Made by a program: the position numbers and the translations under genes
From: Sphaerolaimus hirsutus
Lineage: Eukaryota; Nematoda; Chromadorea; Monhysterida; Sphaerolaimidae
Assembly (NCBI GenBank): GCA_964036195.1
Contig: OZ038456.1
Span: 12,214,001 to 12,278,000, forward strand
DNA length: 64,000 bases
Direction: 5' to 3'
In this document: piece after piece, positions 55,001-63,060 of the stretch
Position numbering within the stretch: position 1 is the stretch's first letter
Layout: every line of letters begins with the position of its first letter
Notes under the pieces: generated by a model
What the model saw: the letters and a program-made list of their open reading frames with translations, nothing else
What the model was told of the DNA's origin: nothing
The model's database searches: none

Positions 55001-58000
55001 CGTTGATGTTTTGGTGTGATGAGGTGTATAACTATCTGAATCAACACTGTATGGAGACATGGATAAATAATAAGTTGTTTTTTTCTACCAAAAATACATT
55101 TTAGGTTGATTTGTTACATATAAAACCTTTCATCGAACATTGTAAACTTTCAACATATCACAGGTTGTCATTATATTTGAACATACAGAAATTGAATTTT
55201 TGTGATGCAAAAAATTGCAAAAATATCAATAAAAAAATTCCCCATGCAACTTGACATGACCAGGTAGACCCGGTGACCTGAGAAGTAAAAATAAAAATAA
55301 AAACAGGTATCATTGTCACTGTTGAGCAAGAAAACTTATTGATTTCCATTATTTGACCATTTTTTTTGTGTTTTTGGAGGCATTACAAGTTATTGAAAGT
55401 GAAGAGAATGGTACTTTGTCCCACCTGTGTCCTTAAAGGCAATACCAATTTGGCGCTGGCGCCATGGCCCCCTGGCGCCTTTGGCGCTTGGCGCTAAGGT
55501 CAAGAAAAGCGCCATGGCGCTTTTGGCGCTTGGCGCCATTTTGCTGTGTCGCCATTGGCGCTTGGCGCTAGTTTCGGAAAAGCGCCATGGCGCTTTTGGC
55601 GCTTGGCGCCAAAAGTGTGGCGCTTTCGAGGAAATACGGTAGCATCTAAAAAGTAGTGTGTGAAAAATACTTGAAAAAATCATTAACTACGTTTACGTAA
55701 TAAATACGATATTACCTCGAATAACCCCCCTTGAATTAACCGCCCCCGCTCGAAACACCCCCACGGGCCAGTTCCGCAAGAGTACAAGTTACTAGTTAAA
55801 ACATAAGAGTTTAGTAAAATTACAAATGGCGAGTGAAGAGTAAAGTTAAAGTTTAAGAGAAAAGTTAAAATTTAAGAGTTGGGTTAAATGACAAATGACA
55901 TAAGATTTGGATACAAAAATAAAACCATAAGATTTGGATACGAAAAAATAAGATTTGGATACACTTGCTTGACTCTTAACTTTACTCTTATCTCTTAACT
56001 AATCATTTGTCTTTTAACTCAACTCTTAAATTTTAACTTTATAACTTAACTCTTCACTCGCCATTTGTAATTTTACCAAACTCTTATGTTTTAACTAGAA
56101 ACTTGTACATACACTTGCGGAATCGGCACCAGGTCTGAGCGAGCTGAGGAAAAAAAAGACCGGCCTCGAAATACCCCCCATCTGGAGTATATTACATCAT
56201 GTATGCAATGTGCATGGTGTATTAATTGCTGCAAATTAGCAATGCAGCTACACGTAGACTGTTTTGTGTTGATATACGCAGGGTGTGGCAATTAGACCAC
56301 TGCTTTTGATTTTGAATAACTTGACACTGCTTCGCCGGATGAAAATCAAGTTTTGGGTGAACATCAACAACTAGATAGGAAAGCTTTCCACACAATATGG
56401 CTGCGATCGCCTTACTGGTTCAAGAGTTATTCAAGCAAACACCAATAATCGTTGCTTTACGATTACCTTGCTTTACTATTATATAACCAATTAAGCAAGC
56501 GTCTGTCGATTTCCCTATCGGTAAGGCGTATTAGTGGCGCGCGCGCTGACATTGAGGCATGCCGCCGCGAGAATAAAATGAGTCCGTATCCCGGTCTTTA
56601 AAAGTCCTGAACCGTATCACGGGGTGGTGATTAAGTGACAATTGAGGCATCTACTTCTAAAAGTCGACAAGTCCAAAATATGAAAATTTCCATTTCCGTT
56701 TTCCGTAAGTAGCTGTTACAAAAAATATATGTAAAGGGGGATATAATAGTACAAAATTGATCCTCGCTAATTTGGGAATGAACCGACATTCCGAAATACT
56801 TATTTTCTATATTTTATATTTGACATTGTGGTTTTACGATATGTCCAACATGGATATCGTGACTTTCCTCTTTATATTTTTCTCTTTTGTGTGGATATTC
56901 ATTGTTTGTGATGACAATTGATGCTTTACTTGACACTTTACTCTACATTTGACACTTTACTTTACATTTGACTATACATTTGACACTTTGCTTTGCATGA
57001 TTTCATGACTTTCCATTTTATTTTTTTTATTTTTTTCGTGAATATTTTGCACTTTTCATGACAATTTACACTTTACTTTACATTTGACATGACATTTGAC
57101 TTGACATTTGCCACTTCACTTTTCATTTGTCTTTAGATTTGACACTTAACTTTACATTTGACACTTTTTTGCATTTGACTTTACATTTGACACTTGACAG
57201 GGCTTGGGACTGTCACCAGATCAGTATTTGGAGTGCAATTTGACTTTCTAAAACCTGCTTAAGCCATTGTCATCATTTTTCCACTATGTATAGCAATCGT
57301 TTAAAAGATTTTGTTCGTTTTGGCATGCAGCCAGCTAGGGTTCAAACGGGATTGACTTTTCGGGATCAGGATTGGGATCGGGATTGGCTTTTTGAGTTTT
57401 CGGGATCGGGATTGGGATTGGGATTGACCTTTCAGGATCGGGATTGGGATCGGGATTGGTTTTTGAGATTTCTGGATTGGGATCAGGATTGACCTTTTGG
57501 GATCGGGATCAGTATCGGGATTGGCGTTTTTTTGGGATCGGGATTGGCGTATTTTCAGGAAGGGGATTTACCTAAGCCTAAAAAAAATGTTTTTCAGGGT
57601 TTTCCCCCTGATAGTTAATAAAATTACCCAAAACCAAAACTAGGGTGTCAACAAAAACTTTTTGGCGGAAAACGGAAACGGAATTTTTTTTGCACATCCC
57701 GGAAAACGGAAACGGAAACGGAAATTTTTTTGCACTTGCCGGAAAACGGAAAACGGAAAAATGGAAGGCCGGAAAACGGAAACGGAAACGGAAAAATTTG
57801 CTGAAATTATGCCGGAAACGGAAAAAATTTGATGAAATTTTGCCGGAAACGGAAAAAAAATTGCAGAAATTTATCCTGAATTTAAAAAATTTGCAGAAAT
57901 CTCACTAGAAATAGGAAAAATTCACTTCATTAAGAACCTGCATGCATTTTTACCAGTTTGGCTGAAACAGAAAACAGAAAATTGAGCTGGAAAGTGGAAA

Positions 58001-59431
58001 AAAGTTGGAAAAACAGACAATTGAACCGGAAAATGGAAAAACGCGGAAAAACTGAAAAAATTTGCCGGAAAACGGAAAATGAGCTGGAAAAACGGAAACG
58101 GAAACGGAAAAAAAATTTAGCAGCCGGAGAACGGAAACGGAAACGGAAAAAAATTTGCCTGCGGAAAGCGGAAACGGAAAACGTAAAACGGAAAGTTGAC
58201 ACCCTACCCAAAACACCAAAAAGAATGGATGCCAGAAACGTTTGATTAAATTGGCATCCAAACAATGCTATAGATTCATTTAGGGCTGCCTGGCACTGTC
58301 ATTCACACCACTGTCTTGTCTACCATATATGCATGTGTATTCACTTTTAACTTCAGGTATGGAATGGGCACTGTATCAAGTTTATTTTTAGTGGTGTCCA
58401 TGCCCACGCAACAGAGATATAGAGGGAGGTGGGGAAATGCGCAAATTTTTGCAAACTGTTTACAAAATGGTCCTTTAAAAGTGCCATTTCTGGCACCTTT
58501 TGTGTCTGTTGATTTTTCCGGGATCGGGATCGGGATTGGTGCATTTTTTTCCGGATCGGGATTGGGGTTTTCAAAATCTCGGGATCGGGATTGGCTTTTT
58601 CAAATTTCGGGATCGGGATTCGGGATTGGGACCACGAAATCCTGAAATTTCTAGGGATTCGGGATCGGGATCCCGTTTGAACCCTACAGCCAGCTGTGCC
58701 TTATGTCAGCGGGTACCTTATATTTATTTTGTCATGGTCAAAATAGCCAAAAGTTATACCTTATATTAGAGCATACCTTTTGTTAGAGGGATGCTTTATA
58801 TTGGAGGTAATTCGGTATATAAATACCGTATTTCTTTGAAATACCCCCCCCCTCGAAATACCCTCTCCCCCACGAAATACCCAACCTCAAAATGGACACT
58901 ATGAACATATAACCCCCCCCCCCTCGAAATACCCCCCCCCCAATTTAGTGTATAGAGAACGTAAATGACAAAGGCTGCGGTTTGTCATGCCGATTTTTTT
59001 TGCATTTTTCGACGTCTGTGTCTGCGTATGTTTCAGACGACAATTTAGTACTGGGATTTCAAAAATTTCTGGTTAAATGAAAGCCCCCCCTCGAAATATC
59101 CCCCCTCCCCTCGTTTAACCCCCCTCAAACTTCTCACTGTGAAAAAATAAACCCCCTGGGGGTATTTCGAGGAAATACGGTAGGTGAAACGAATTGGGCA
59201 AGTGCCATGCCAAGTGTCAGTGCACCGACTCATCTGATCGATTGTGTAAAAGAGGACGTGGTCAACACAAACCATCCACGGGTACGAATGTGGCACCGCC
59301 GCTTCCCCGCCCACAATACGTCGTGACGCGCGGCCGCGAGTTGGGCCGCTGGGCACTTTCAAACGCAGTTCCCCATCGCGCAAAACCGACGGCTGCACTG
59401 CTGGTCGACCGCACTGCGCACTTTCGTCCAT
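39944..59431 (-). CDS. Trypsin-like serine protease (S1 family), six visible exons
   Basis: Spliced minus-strand gene. Exons are at 59431-59273, 52248-52095, 51497-51350, 49726-49650, 41366-41206 and 40069-39944. All junction phases agree, giving 274 residues plus an unseen upstream secretion signal. The model shows a Cys-containing propeptide, activation site RIVGGEA, His in TALHC (about residue 78), Asp in DIALVE (about 141) and Ser in CEGDSGG (about 236). The residue six before the Ser is Asp, predicting cleavage after Lys or Arg. Oddities: SRG where SWG is usual, and an early stop that removes the usual C-terminal helix. The introns span 19 kb and are filled with mobile DNA, including an antisense LINE. 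Otherwise a normal extracellular S1 protease. Confidence 0.85.
40220..41010. repeat. Mosaic of family C-like GGAAAACGG words and a family H copy
   Basis: 40250-40520 and 40930-41010 contain GGAAAACAGAAAATGG-type words as in family C. 40563-40720 is a family H copy starting ATGATGGGTAAGTTCCC and ending in AAAACTCGAGTTTTTTT words. It lies in intron 5 of the protease gene. Confidence 0.5.
41206..41366 (-). CDS. Protease exon 5
   Basis: Acceptor AATGTAG, donor GTAACG. Encodes WG completing GWG, SSCEAV, ELCAGG and QDSCE. Contains the specificity-pocket Asp. Ends in phase 0. Confidence 0.82.
41395..41600. repeat. Family H copy
   Basis: AACGATGGGTATATTCTC, AAAAACACTTTCTATATTTTG and TTTTTCAAAAATGAATATC, followed by AAAAACTTGAGTTTCTGTG words. 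Confidence 0.6.
41979..42623. mobile_element. Family A hAT-like element, with duplication displaced by a B3 insertion
   Basis: TAGTGATGGAAAAGCGC to CCATTCCATCACTA, GGCGCC words at both ends and a 370-base AT-rich centre that includes a B1-like piece (42330-42409). The 8-bp flank CTGCTGTT at 41971-41978 recurs at 43138-43145, directly after the B3 element inserted in the final TA. Confidence 0.85.
42622..43137. mobile_element. TACCGTATT-capped element, B3 type (ATAGCACCC words)
   Basis: Left CCGTATTTCTCCGTTTATAG, right CTATAA-type complement ending GGAGAAATACGG, with TA at 42622-42623 and 43136-43137. Filled with CACCCGGGGTGTTA words near both ends and AT-rich sequence between. Confidence 0.85.
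43382..44440 (+). pseudogene. LINE endonuclease (APE family)
   Basis: Opens in frame from the truncation point. Motifs: ALCETN with the metal-binding Glu, GGIAVYTK, LIGDFNGHIG, SLLDLALF and SDHCSLHL with the terminal Asp-His pair. The first Asn motif is lost. Ends at TGA 44438-44440. The same frame continues to about 44640, so the stop is internal to the original protein. Confidence 0.85.
44656..46635 (+). pseudogene. LINE reverse transcriptase and C-terminal zinc tail
   Basis: In another frame from the endonuclease. Motifs: KLGKSPGTTGVYHEML, NYRSIGLQCNLLKLY, QGGFRKKRRTTDN, CFVDAVKAFDRVP (first Asp), GVRQGCCLSPSLY and FFVDDIALLV (FVDD in place of FADD). An in-frame TAG at 45955-45957 separates the last 220 residues, which hold CKLCKKYGHDFWPTLQHYLY with a further Cys: a Cys/Cys/His/Cys tail as in other LINEs. 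Clade not determined. Confidence 0.87.
47290..47655. repeat. B1-type element (CGAAATACCCCCC words), left cap lost
   Basis: Contains CCTCCCTAAAATTTGGCTGAG, a C13 run, a central part with GTACATGACAAATGCC, and ends GGGGGTATTTCGAGGTAATACG. The central part is shared with the copies at 59559-59994 and 60364-60793. Confidence 0.65.
47656..48023. repeat. Low-complexity AAAGTATTTTAC element and B5-like words
   Basis: 47690-47955 has GTATTTTACxxTTTACAT words and ends AGTTCAGTAATTCTAACACTC. 47955-48023 has AGAATGGCGCC and AGAATGGTGC words as in B5. Confidence 0.4.
48024..48463. mobile_element. Family A hAT-like element
   Basis: TAGTGATTGAATGGCGCCATG to GCGCTTTTTCCATCACTA. GGCGCC words at both ends, AT-rich centre 48070-48325. 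A B2 element begins in its terminal TA. No matching 8-bp duplication seen. Confidence 0.65.
48462..48552. repeat. Short B2-type element
   Basis: TA then CCTCTAATAAAAGGTGTACC to TATTGGAGGTAATACGG then TA; only 87 bases between the TA pairs. Confidence 0.6.
48600..49615. repeat. B1 remnant split by a family G element
   Basis: 48605-48727 has CCCCCCTCGAATC and GGGGGTATTCAGAGGAAAT words. The B1 right end resumes after the insertion as AGAGGAAATACAGTA at 49602-49615. Confidence 0.6.
48728..49602. mobile_element. Family G hAT-like element (TAGGGATGGCC) with 8-bp duplication
   Basis: TAGGGATGGCCGAAAAAG to CCTTGGCCATCCCCA. GAGGAAAT is duplicated at 48720-48727 and 49603-49610. Ends filled with T-rich and A-rich runs (AAAACCGTTTTTTTT). 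The central 48840-49500 is not repetitive and has no transposase. Confidence 0.85.
49650..49726 (-). CDS. Protease exon 4
   Basis: Acceptor CATTTCAG, donor GTATGT. 77 bases encode DKIMPICLPSDW and NAVVAG, the usual Cys-bearing loop before the Gly-Trp-Gly turn. Phase matches exons 3 and 5. Confidence 0.82.
49740..50095. repeat. AT-rich intron sequence, TAAAATACCGGTATTTTTG piece
   Basis: Mostly unassigned. At 50001-50040 a GCTGTTAAAATACCGG end of the AAATACC-word family appears. Confidence 0.35.
50099..50136. mobile_element. Minimal family A element: perfect 38-bp palindrome
   Basis: Two family A caps joined head to head, 19 bases each, TAGTGATGGAAAAGCGCCA and its exact complement, with no filling. 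No matching 8-bp flank. Confidence 0.9.
50496..50928. repeat. Inverted repeat, arms about 115 bp
   Basis: ATGCATTTTCTTTGGGGGAG and CATGTGTGTACTCCTTTG in the left arm (50500-50612) recur inverted at 50800-50912. The centre holds a mirrored GGGACCAGTCCCC piece. Confidence 0.75.
51100..51301. repeat. B1-type element, right end
   Basis: GGGGTTAAATAAGGGGGTTA words, a central piece like other B1 copies, and right end GGGGTATTTCGAGGAAATACGG then TA at 51300-51301. Confidence 0.65.
51350..51497 (-). CDS. Protease exon 3: catalytic aspartate
   Basis: Acceptor CACTTAG, donor GTGAGT. Encodes VREVHRYP and PHDIALVELEQAVDF, the normal setting of the catalytic Asp. Ends in phase 2. Confidence 0.82.
51510..52075. 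repeat. AAAGTATTTTTTxCTC-word low-complexity element
   Basis: Self-similar CTCACTTTTxxATTTTCTG and AAGTATTTTTT words, ending ACTCAATGCATTTTAACAACTCTG, as in the 47.7 and 60.3 kb copies. It lies in the intron between exons 2 and 3. Confidence 0.4.
52095..52248 (-). CDS. Protease exon 2: catalytic histidine
   Basis: Acceptor TGTCCGCAG. Encodes WNCGGALISDRWVLTALHC with the catalytic His. TALHC replaces the common TAAHC. A donor GTACCG at 52131 would end the exon in phase 0, but the next exon needs phase 1, which the donor GTTGCA at 52094 supplies after a strand reading DQITVTLAM. The longer form is preferred; the donor is weak. Confidence 0.8.
52274..52520. repeat. B1-type element
   Basis: Left TACCGTATTTTTCGAAATACCCCC. 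Middle shared with other B1 copies. Right side GGTATTTCGAGGGG decayed. Confidence 0.65.
52541..54735. mobile_element. Family A element split by a 2 kb element
   Basis: TAGTGATGTGAAAGCGCCATGG starts the left half, to 52680. GGCGCTTGGCGCTACC and AAAGCGCC words resume at 54685. The right cap is degraded. Confidence 0.6.
52681..54684. mobile_element. 2 kb element with CTAGTTTACC ends and GCGACGCGTCGCC words
   Basis: TACACGCTAGTTTACC near the left and GGTAAACTAGTGTGCG near the right. Flanks CGCCATTG and GGCCATTG differ at one of eight bases, compatible with an 8-bp duplication. Words such as GGCGACGCGTCGCC recur to about 53260; the rest is AT-rich. No transposase frame. Confidence 0.55.
54736..55450. 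other. AT-rich intron sequence, nothing recognised
   Basis: No repeat family or coding motif was identified; part of the long first intron of the protease gene. Confidence 0.3.
55452..55640. mobile_element. Family A fragment joined to a B1 right end
   Basis: GGCGCTGGCGCCATGG to GGCGCCAAAAGTGTGGCGCTTT, then directly CGAGGAAATACGGTA. The hAT-like right cap is replaced by the B1 cap. Confidence 0.65.
55710..55765. repeat. B1-type fragment
   Basis: ATATTACCTCGAATAACCCCC followed by CGAAACACCCCCACGGG. Confidence 0.5.
55768..56135. repeat. Family J1-like palindrome
   Basis: GGCCAGTTCCGCAAGAGTAC mirrored by CTTGCGGAATCGGCACC. Filled with AAGAGTTAAGTTAAAATT words and with the CCAAATCTTA / TAAGATTTGG module at 55895-55965. 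Confidence 0.65.
56136..56640. other. Unassigned intron sequence
   Basis: Contains a short B1-like C run near 56170 and GC-rich GGCGCGCGCGCTGAC at 56534. No gene recognised. Confidence 0.3.
56646..56710. repeat. Family K left-end fragment
   Basis: GAGGCATCTACTTCTAAAAG then GTCGACAAGTCC, cut after about 60 bases by TTTCCGTTTTCCG words. Confidence 0.55.
56900..57217. repeat. Family J2 right half
   Basis: Many TTTACATTTGACACTTTAC words, ending TTGACAGGGCTTGGGACTG. Confidence 0.6.
57337..58686. mobile_element. Family D hAT-like element, 1.35 kb, 8-bp duplication, with nested family C
   Basis: TAGGGTTCAAACGGGATTG to ATCCCGTTTGAACCCTA, with CAGCCAGC at 57329-57336 and 58687-58694. The subterminal filling is GGGATCGGGATTGG words at both ends. 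The centre includes a nested family C element and 300 bases of unique DNA. Confidence 0.92.
57641..58205. mobile_element. Family C hAT-like element (TAGGGTGTCAA, GGAAACGG words)
   Basis: TAGGGTGTCAAC to GTTGACACCCTA, flanked by ACCAAAAC and CCCAAAAC (7 of 8 match). Filled with GGAAAACGGAAACGGAAA words. The centre near 57930-57960 has CCTGCATGCATTTTTACC. Confidence 0.88.
58824..59182. mobile_element. TACCGTATT-capped element, B1 type, complete
   Basis: TA then CCGTATTTCTTTGAAATACC to GGTATTTCGAGGAAATACGG then TA. C-rich left, G-rich right, unique centre 58950-59060. Confidence 0.8.
59273..59431 (-). CDS. Protease exon 1 visible: propeptide and activation site
   Basis: Acceptor ATCACAG before 59431, donor GTTTGTG after 59273, 53 codons, phase 0. 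Encodes AQCGRPA (the Cys that usually ties the propeptide to the catalytic domain), a basic linker, and RIVGGEAAVPHSYPWM. It starts in frame from an upstream exon not found in this window, or from the ATG at 59431. Confidence 0.8.
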
Positions 59432-59473
59432 CTGTGATTCAGATCGATTTTGGCTGTCGCTTTGGAAAAACAT

Positions 59474-60310
59474 TAGGGTGTCAAATTTCTGTTTTCCGTT
59501 TCCGTGTTCCACATGAAAAAAATTTCCGTTTCCAATTCTGTTTTCTGGTCACTCAATCTACCGTATTAACTCGAAATACCCCCAGGGGGTTTATTATTTC
59601 GCCAGCAAAATTTGAGGGGGGATAATTCGAGGGGGGGTTTATTCAAGGGGGGGTCTATTATTTCGCCAGAAATTTTCGGAAATTCCCCATACTCGGACGT
59701 AGAAAAATCGATCAATTACATAGATGTATATGTGTTTATAGGTATATATAACTGTATATACACATAAACCCCTCCCTAACGTCACTCAATCTTCAGTTTT
59801 AACGTGTGTTCTGCATTGTACAGATCACAAACTGCGGTATTTGTCATGTACATTCTCTTTACACCCAATGTTAGGGGGGGGGGTATTTCGAGGGGGGGGT
59901 GGTTATTTTTTCCTCAACCGAATTTTAGGGGGGTATTTCGAGGGGGGGGGGGGGTTAATTCAAGGGGGGGGGGATAATTCGAGGTAATACGGTATTTCCA
60001 TTTTTTTCGTTTTTCTGGCTGATTTTTTTATTTCCTGGCTCCAGTTCCTGTTTTTCTGACTCAATTTCCCGTTTTTCAACCATTTTCCATTTTCCAGGTT
60101 AATTTCCCGTTTTTCCACCTTTTTTCATTTTCTGGCTCAACTGTCTGTTTCAACTGGCTCAAACAACTCAACTAAAAATGCATGCAGGTTTTTCAATAAG
60201 GTATGCAAATTTGTCCTGTTTCCAGCAGAATTTTTGCAAATTTTTCTAATTTCAGGGAACATTTCTGCAATTTTTTTGCATATAATTAATATGTGTATAA
60301 TTTTTTACGT
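59474..60310. repeat. Family C element split by a B1 element
   Basis: TAGGGTGTCAAATTTCTG and TTTCCGTTTCCG words to 59558. The words resume at 59995 as TTTCCATTTTTTTCG and CCGTTTTTC to about 60270, with CATGCATGCAGG shared with 57930 in inverse. The right cap was not found. Confidence 0.55.
59559..59994. mobile_element. B1-type element, complete
   Basis: TA then CCGTATTAACTCGAAATACC to GATAATTCGAGGTAATACGG then TA. Unique centre with a GATGTATATGTGTTTATAGG segment shared with 47460-47540 and 60590-60640. Confidence 0.8.
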
Positions 60311-60880
60311 TTACATTTTTTTTTACGTATTCCTTGGTATTTTAAAAATACCTGACGTATTAGTACCATATTACCTCGAATTACCCCCCCCCCCTTGAAT
60401 TACCCCCCCCCCCTCGAAATACCCCCCCTAAATTTCGGCTGAGGAAATAATAAACCCCCCCTCGAAATACCCCCCCTACGATTGAGTGTAACGTGAACGT
60501 ACACGACAAATACCGCAGTTTGTGATATGGACTATGCAGAACACACGTTAACACTGATGATTAAGTGACGTTAGGGAAGGGTTTTTGTGTATATACAGTA
60601 ATATATGTCTATAAACACATATAAATCTATGTGATTATTCAATTTTTCTATGTCTGCGTATGGGGAATTTCCGAAAATTTCTGGCGAAATAATAGACCCC
60701 CTCTCGAATAACCCCCCCCCCCCTCGAATTATCCCCCCCTCAAATTTTGGCGAAATAATAAACCCCCTGGGGGTATTTCGAGGTAATACGGTATTAATAC
60801 TTTTTATTTGGAAACGGTATTTACGTTTACGTTTACGTTTTCCAAAAATACCAGTATTTTAACAACACTGCTATTTTCAG
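60310..60880. repeat. AAATACC-word element split by a B1 element
   Basis: ACGTATTCCTTGGTATTTT words left of 60364 and ACGGTATTTACGTTTACG words right of 60793, ending CAGTATTTTAACAACACTG. Confidence 0.5.
60364..60793. mobile_element. B1-type element, complete
   Basis: TA then CCATATTACCTCGAATTACC to GGTATTTCGAGGTAATACGG then TA; runs of 8 to 9 C on the left. Confidence 0.8.
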
Positions 60881-60957
60881 TTATTTATAGTACATGTTCT
60901 TTTAAACCATTTTTAGCTGTTTCTATCTTCTTGAAGCGATTTTTCCCCCATTTTGCT

Positions 60958-61443
60958 TACCGTAAATCCTTGAATAAGTCACCCCTTGAAACACCCCCCC
61001 CCCTCGAATAACCCCCCCTGTAAACAGACTGAGGAAAAAATAACTCCCCCCTCCCCTCTAATAACTTCCCCCCTCTGTTATGCGTTGGAAAAAGTCCACG
61101 TATAAAAAACACATGTAATATGTAGGTATGCAGTTGATGCATTCTGAACAGTTGATGCAATGTAGGTTCATTAAAAGTATGCATTTTTGCAGTCGATGCA
61201 CACTATCATTGATTTCATTGCATGAATAAAGGGATTTCTATTCTGGCTTACATGTTTATGCAACCTACTTAACCCCGCTCAGATGATTTATTGATCATGC
61301 TTTTTACTTAATATTCCGACGAAAAAATAACTCTCCCCTCGAATAACTCCCCCTCGAATAACTCCCCCCTCGAATAAGTCCCCCCTCAAAAAATTCTGAG
61401 GAAATAATAACTCCCCTGGGGACTTCTTCAAGGATTTACGGTA
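60958..61443. mobile_element. TACCGTAAA-capped element with CCTTGAATAAGTC words
   Basis: TA then CCGTAAATCCTTGAATAAG to CTTCTTCAAGGATTTACGG then TA. Words CCCCTCGAATAACTCC. Unique centre 61085-61290. Confidence 0.8.
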
Positions 61444-61727
61444 TATATAAAGCCTCCACAAATCCCACCCCCCCCCCCCGAAAAAACCCCTGCAGAGGAG
61501 TGAATTGCCATCTATCCAACCCCCCCCCCCCTCCGGAGTGTCAAAATCTAGGACACCCCTGTTCCTTAGCTTACACAATATCCACATGTTTTTGCGCATA
61601 CTTCCTTGGCAACATCTGTGCCACACTGCCCGACACTGACATATCTGTGGCAGAATCTGTTGTGGTCAACACATTCAACTGTTGCATTTGGGGATGGGAT
61701 TTGTGTATGTAAATAATGGGTGATAAG

Positions 61728-61877
61728 TAGTGATGTAATAGCGCCATGGCACTGGCACCTGGCGCTAGTGCCAAAGCAAAAAGCGCCATGGCGATTTTGG
61801 TGCTTGGCGCTAACTTGCTGTGGCGCTATTGGCGCTTGGCGCCATGCCCACGAAAAGCACCATTGCGCTTTTTATAT
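61728..61877. mobile_element. Family A hAT-like element with 8-bp duplication
   Basis: TAGTGATGTAATAGCGCCATG to GCGCTTTTTATATCA (last three bases lost). GTGATAAG is duplicated at 61720-61727 and 61879-61886. Confidence 0.8.
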
Positions 61878-61889
61878 CAGTGATAAGGT

Positions 61890-62335
61890 AGCTTACTGAC
61901 CATTCTCAAAGAAATGGTGGGTCATGTGTGTGGATTTGGAAGTATAGGAGTAAACTGTGAGTCCACTCTTCAGGACATTTTGTTTGGTGAATATGCATCA
62001 AACATATCATTGGGGTTTTCTTTCATACATGGACATCTTTGTCACCCATTAAAGTGGGGGAGTTTTTCGAGGGGAGATTTATTCTTTCCTCAATCTGCTA
62101 ACAGGGGGGAGTTATTCGAGGGGGGCTTAATTGAGGATATATGGTATGTTTGCTTGCAGGTTGCAGTGTAGTGTCCTACTGATTATGTATGCTTCAACCG
62201 CTTCAACTATAAGAACAGCAATTATCAATGAAAAAATCTCAGGGAGATTTATTAAAAAAATCTCAGAAAATCTCACAAAATAAATATACGATTTTCTGAG
62301 ATTTATATTTTTTTCCATGATTTTCCAGTGAGATT
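61890..62335. repeat. Mostly unassigned; TACC-cap right end at 62145
   Basis: 62050-62145 contains GAGTTTTTCGAGGGGAG words and ends GAGGATATATGGTA. 62230-62335 has mirrored AAATCTCAGAAAATCTCAC words. Otherwise nothing recognised. Confidence 0.4.
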
Positions 62336-62340
62336 TAATT

Positions 62341-62971
62341 GAGGCGTCCAATTCTAAATGTCGACAAGTTCAAAATATCAAATTTTTGAGTTAGACCCGG
62401 AAACGTCATCTGGGGATACTCGCCCACATTTTTCATAATTTTCCATAATTTTTTGACCTCATGCCCATATGGCAAAGTGCCAAATTTGACAATTTTGGGA
62501 AAAACGCAAAAACTTTTGGCAAGAAGTCGCAAGTCCACTTAGTTTTGGGCTAAAAGTCGACAAGTCCACCTCCGCAGCCTTTTTTATGGGAAAAAAACGC
62601 AAGAAATGTGGTAAGTCCATCATGGACACCGATTTCTAAAAGTCGAGAAGTCCATATATATTCCATAAGGCAGGCGCAACGCGGGCGGGAATAAAAATGT
62701 TGTCGCGTGCAAGAACAGCGTCCATTTCCCTCCTCAAAACATCTTTGTTCTGTCCGAGTAGAATTTTCTAGACACTCAATTTTTCACAAATACGTTGAGA
62801 GCAGGAGCTGAAAATTTGACACTTTATTGTTAACATTTGGAACTTAATGTTGAGCATGAGAGAGCCCCATTGGACACGCACCACGGACCTGGAATTGGAA
62901 ATGAAACTTAAAATGCGATTTACTCGAAATCGCATTTTGTGGACTTGTCGACTTTTAGAATTAGACGCCTC
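62341..62971. mobile_element. Family K element, complete
   Basis: GAGGCGTCCAATTCTAAATG to TTTTAGAATTAGACGCCTC. Flanks AATT and AATA. GTCGACAAGTCC words at both ends. Inverted relative to the copy at 13021. No coding frame. Confidence 0.75.
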
Positions 62972-63016
62972 AATAATATTTTCACTGATTGAGAAAGTCT
63001 CTCGAGAAAATGTAAC

Positions 63017-63060
63017 TACCGTATTTCCTCGAAATACCACCAGGGGGTTTATTTTTTCTG
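63017..63060. repeat. B1-type left end fragment
   Basis: TACCGTATTTCCTCGAAATACC followed by AGGGGGTTTATTTT, then cut. Confidence 0.6.

Larger units (their letters stand above)
57218..58823. mobile_element. B2-type element interrupted by a family D element
   Basis: 57250-57336 matches the central block of the B2 copy at 39620-39730. After the insertion, 58687-58823 gives TGTGCCTTATGTCAGCGGGTACC, TTATATTAGAGCATACC and the right end TTGGAGGTAATTCGGTA. Confidence 0.6.

Noticed and set aside
56281-56640. tRNA-like or small RNA gene near the GGCGCGCGCGC stretch
   Set aside because: No cloverleaf, box A/B pair or terminator run could be arranged.
57645-58245. Lys/Arg/Glu-rich basic protein on the plus strand
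   Set aside because: Translation of GGAAACGG words in a family C element.
60364-60793. C-rich and G-rich runs as telomere-like or quadruplex arrays
   Set aside because: They are the filling words of B1 elements with clear caps; no telomeric hexamer repeat is present.
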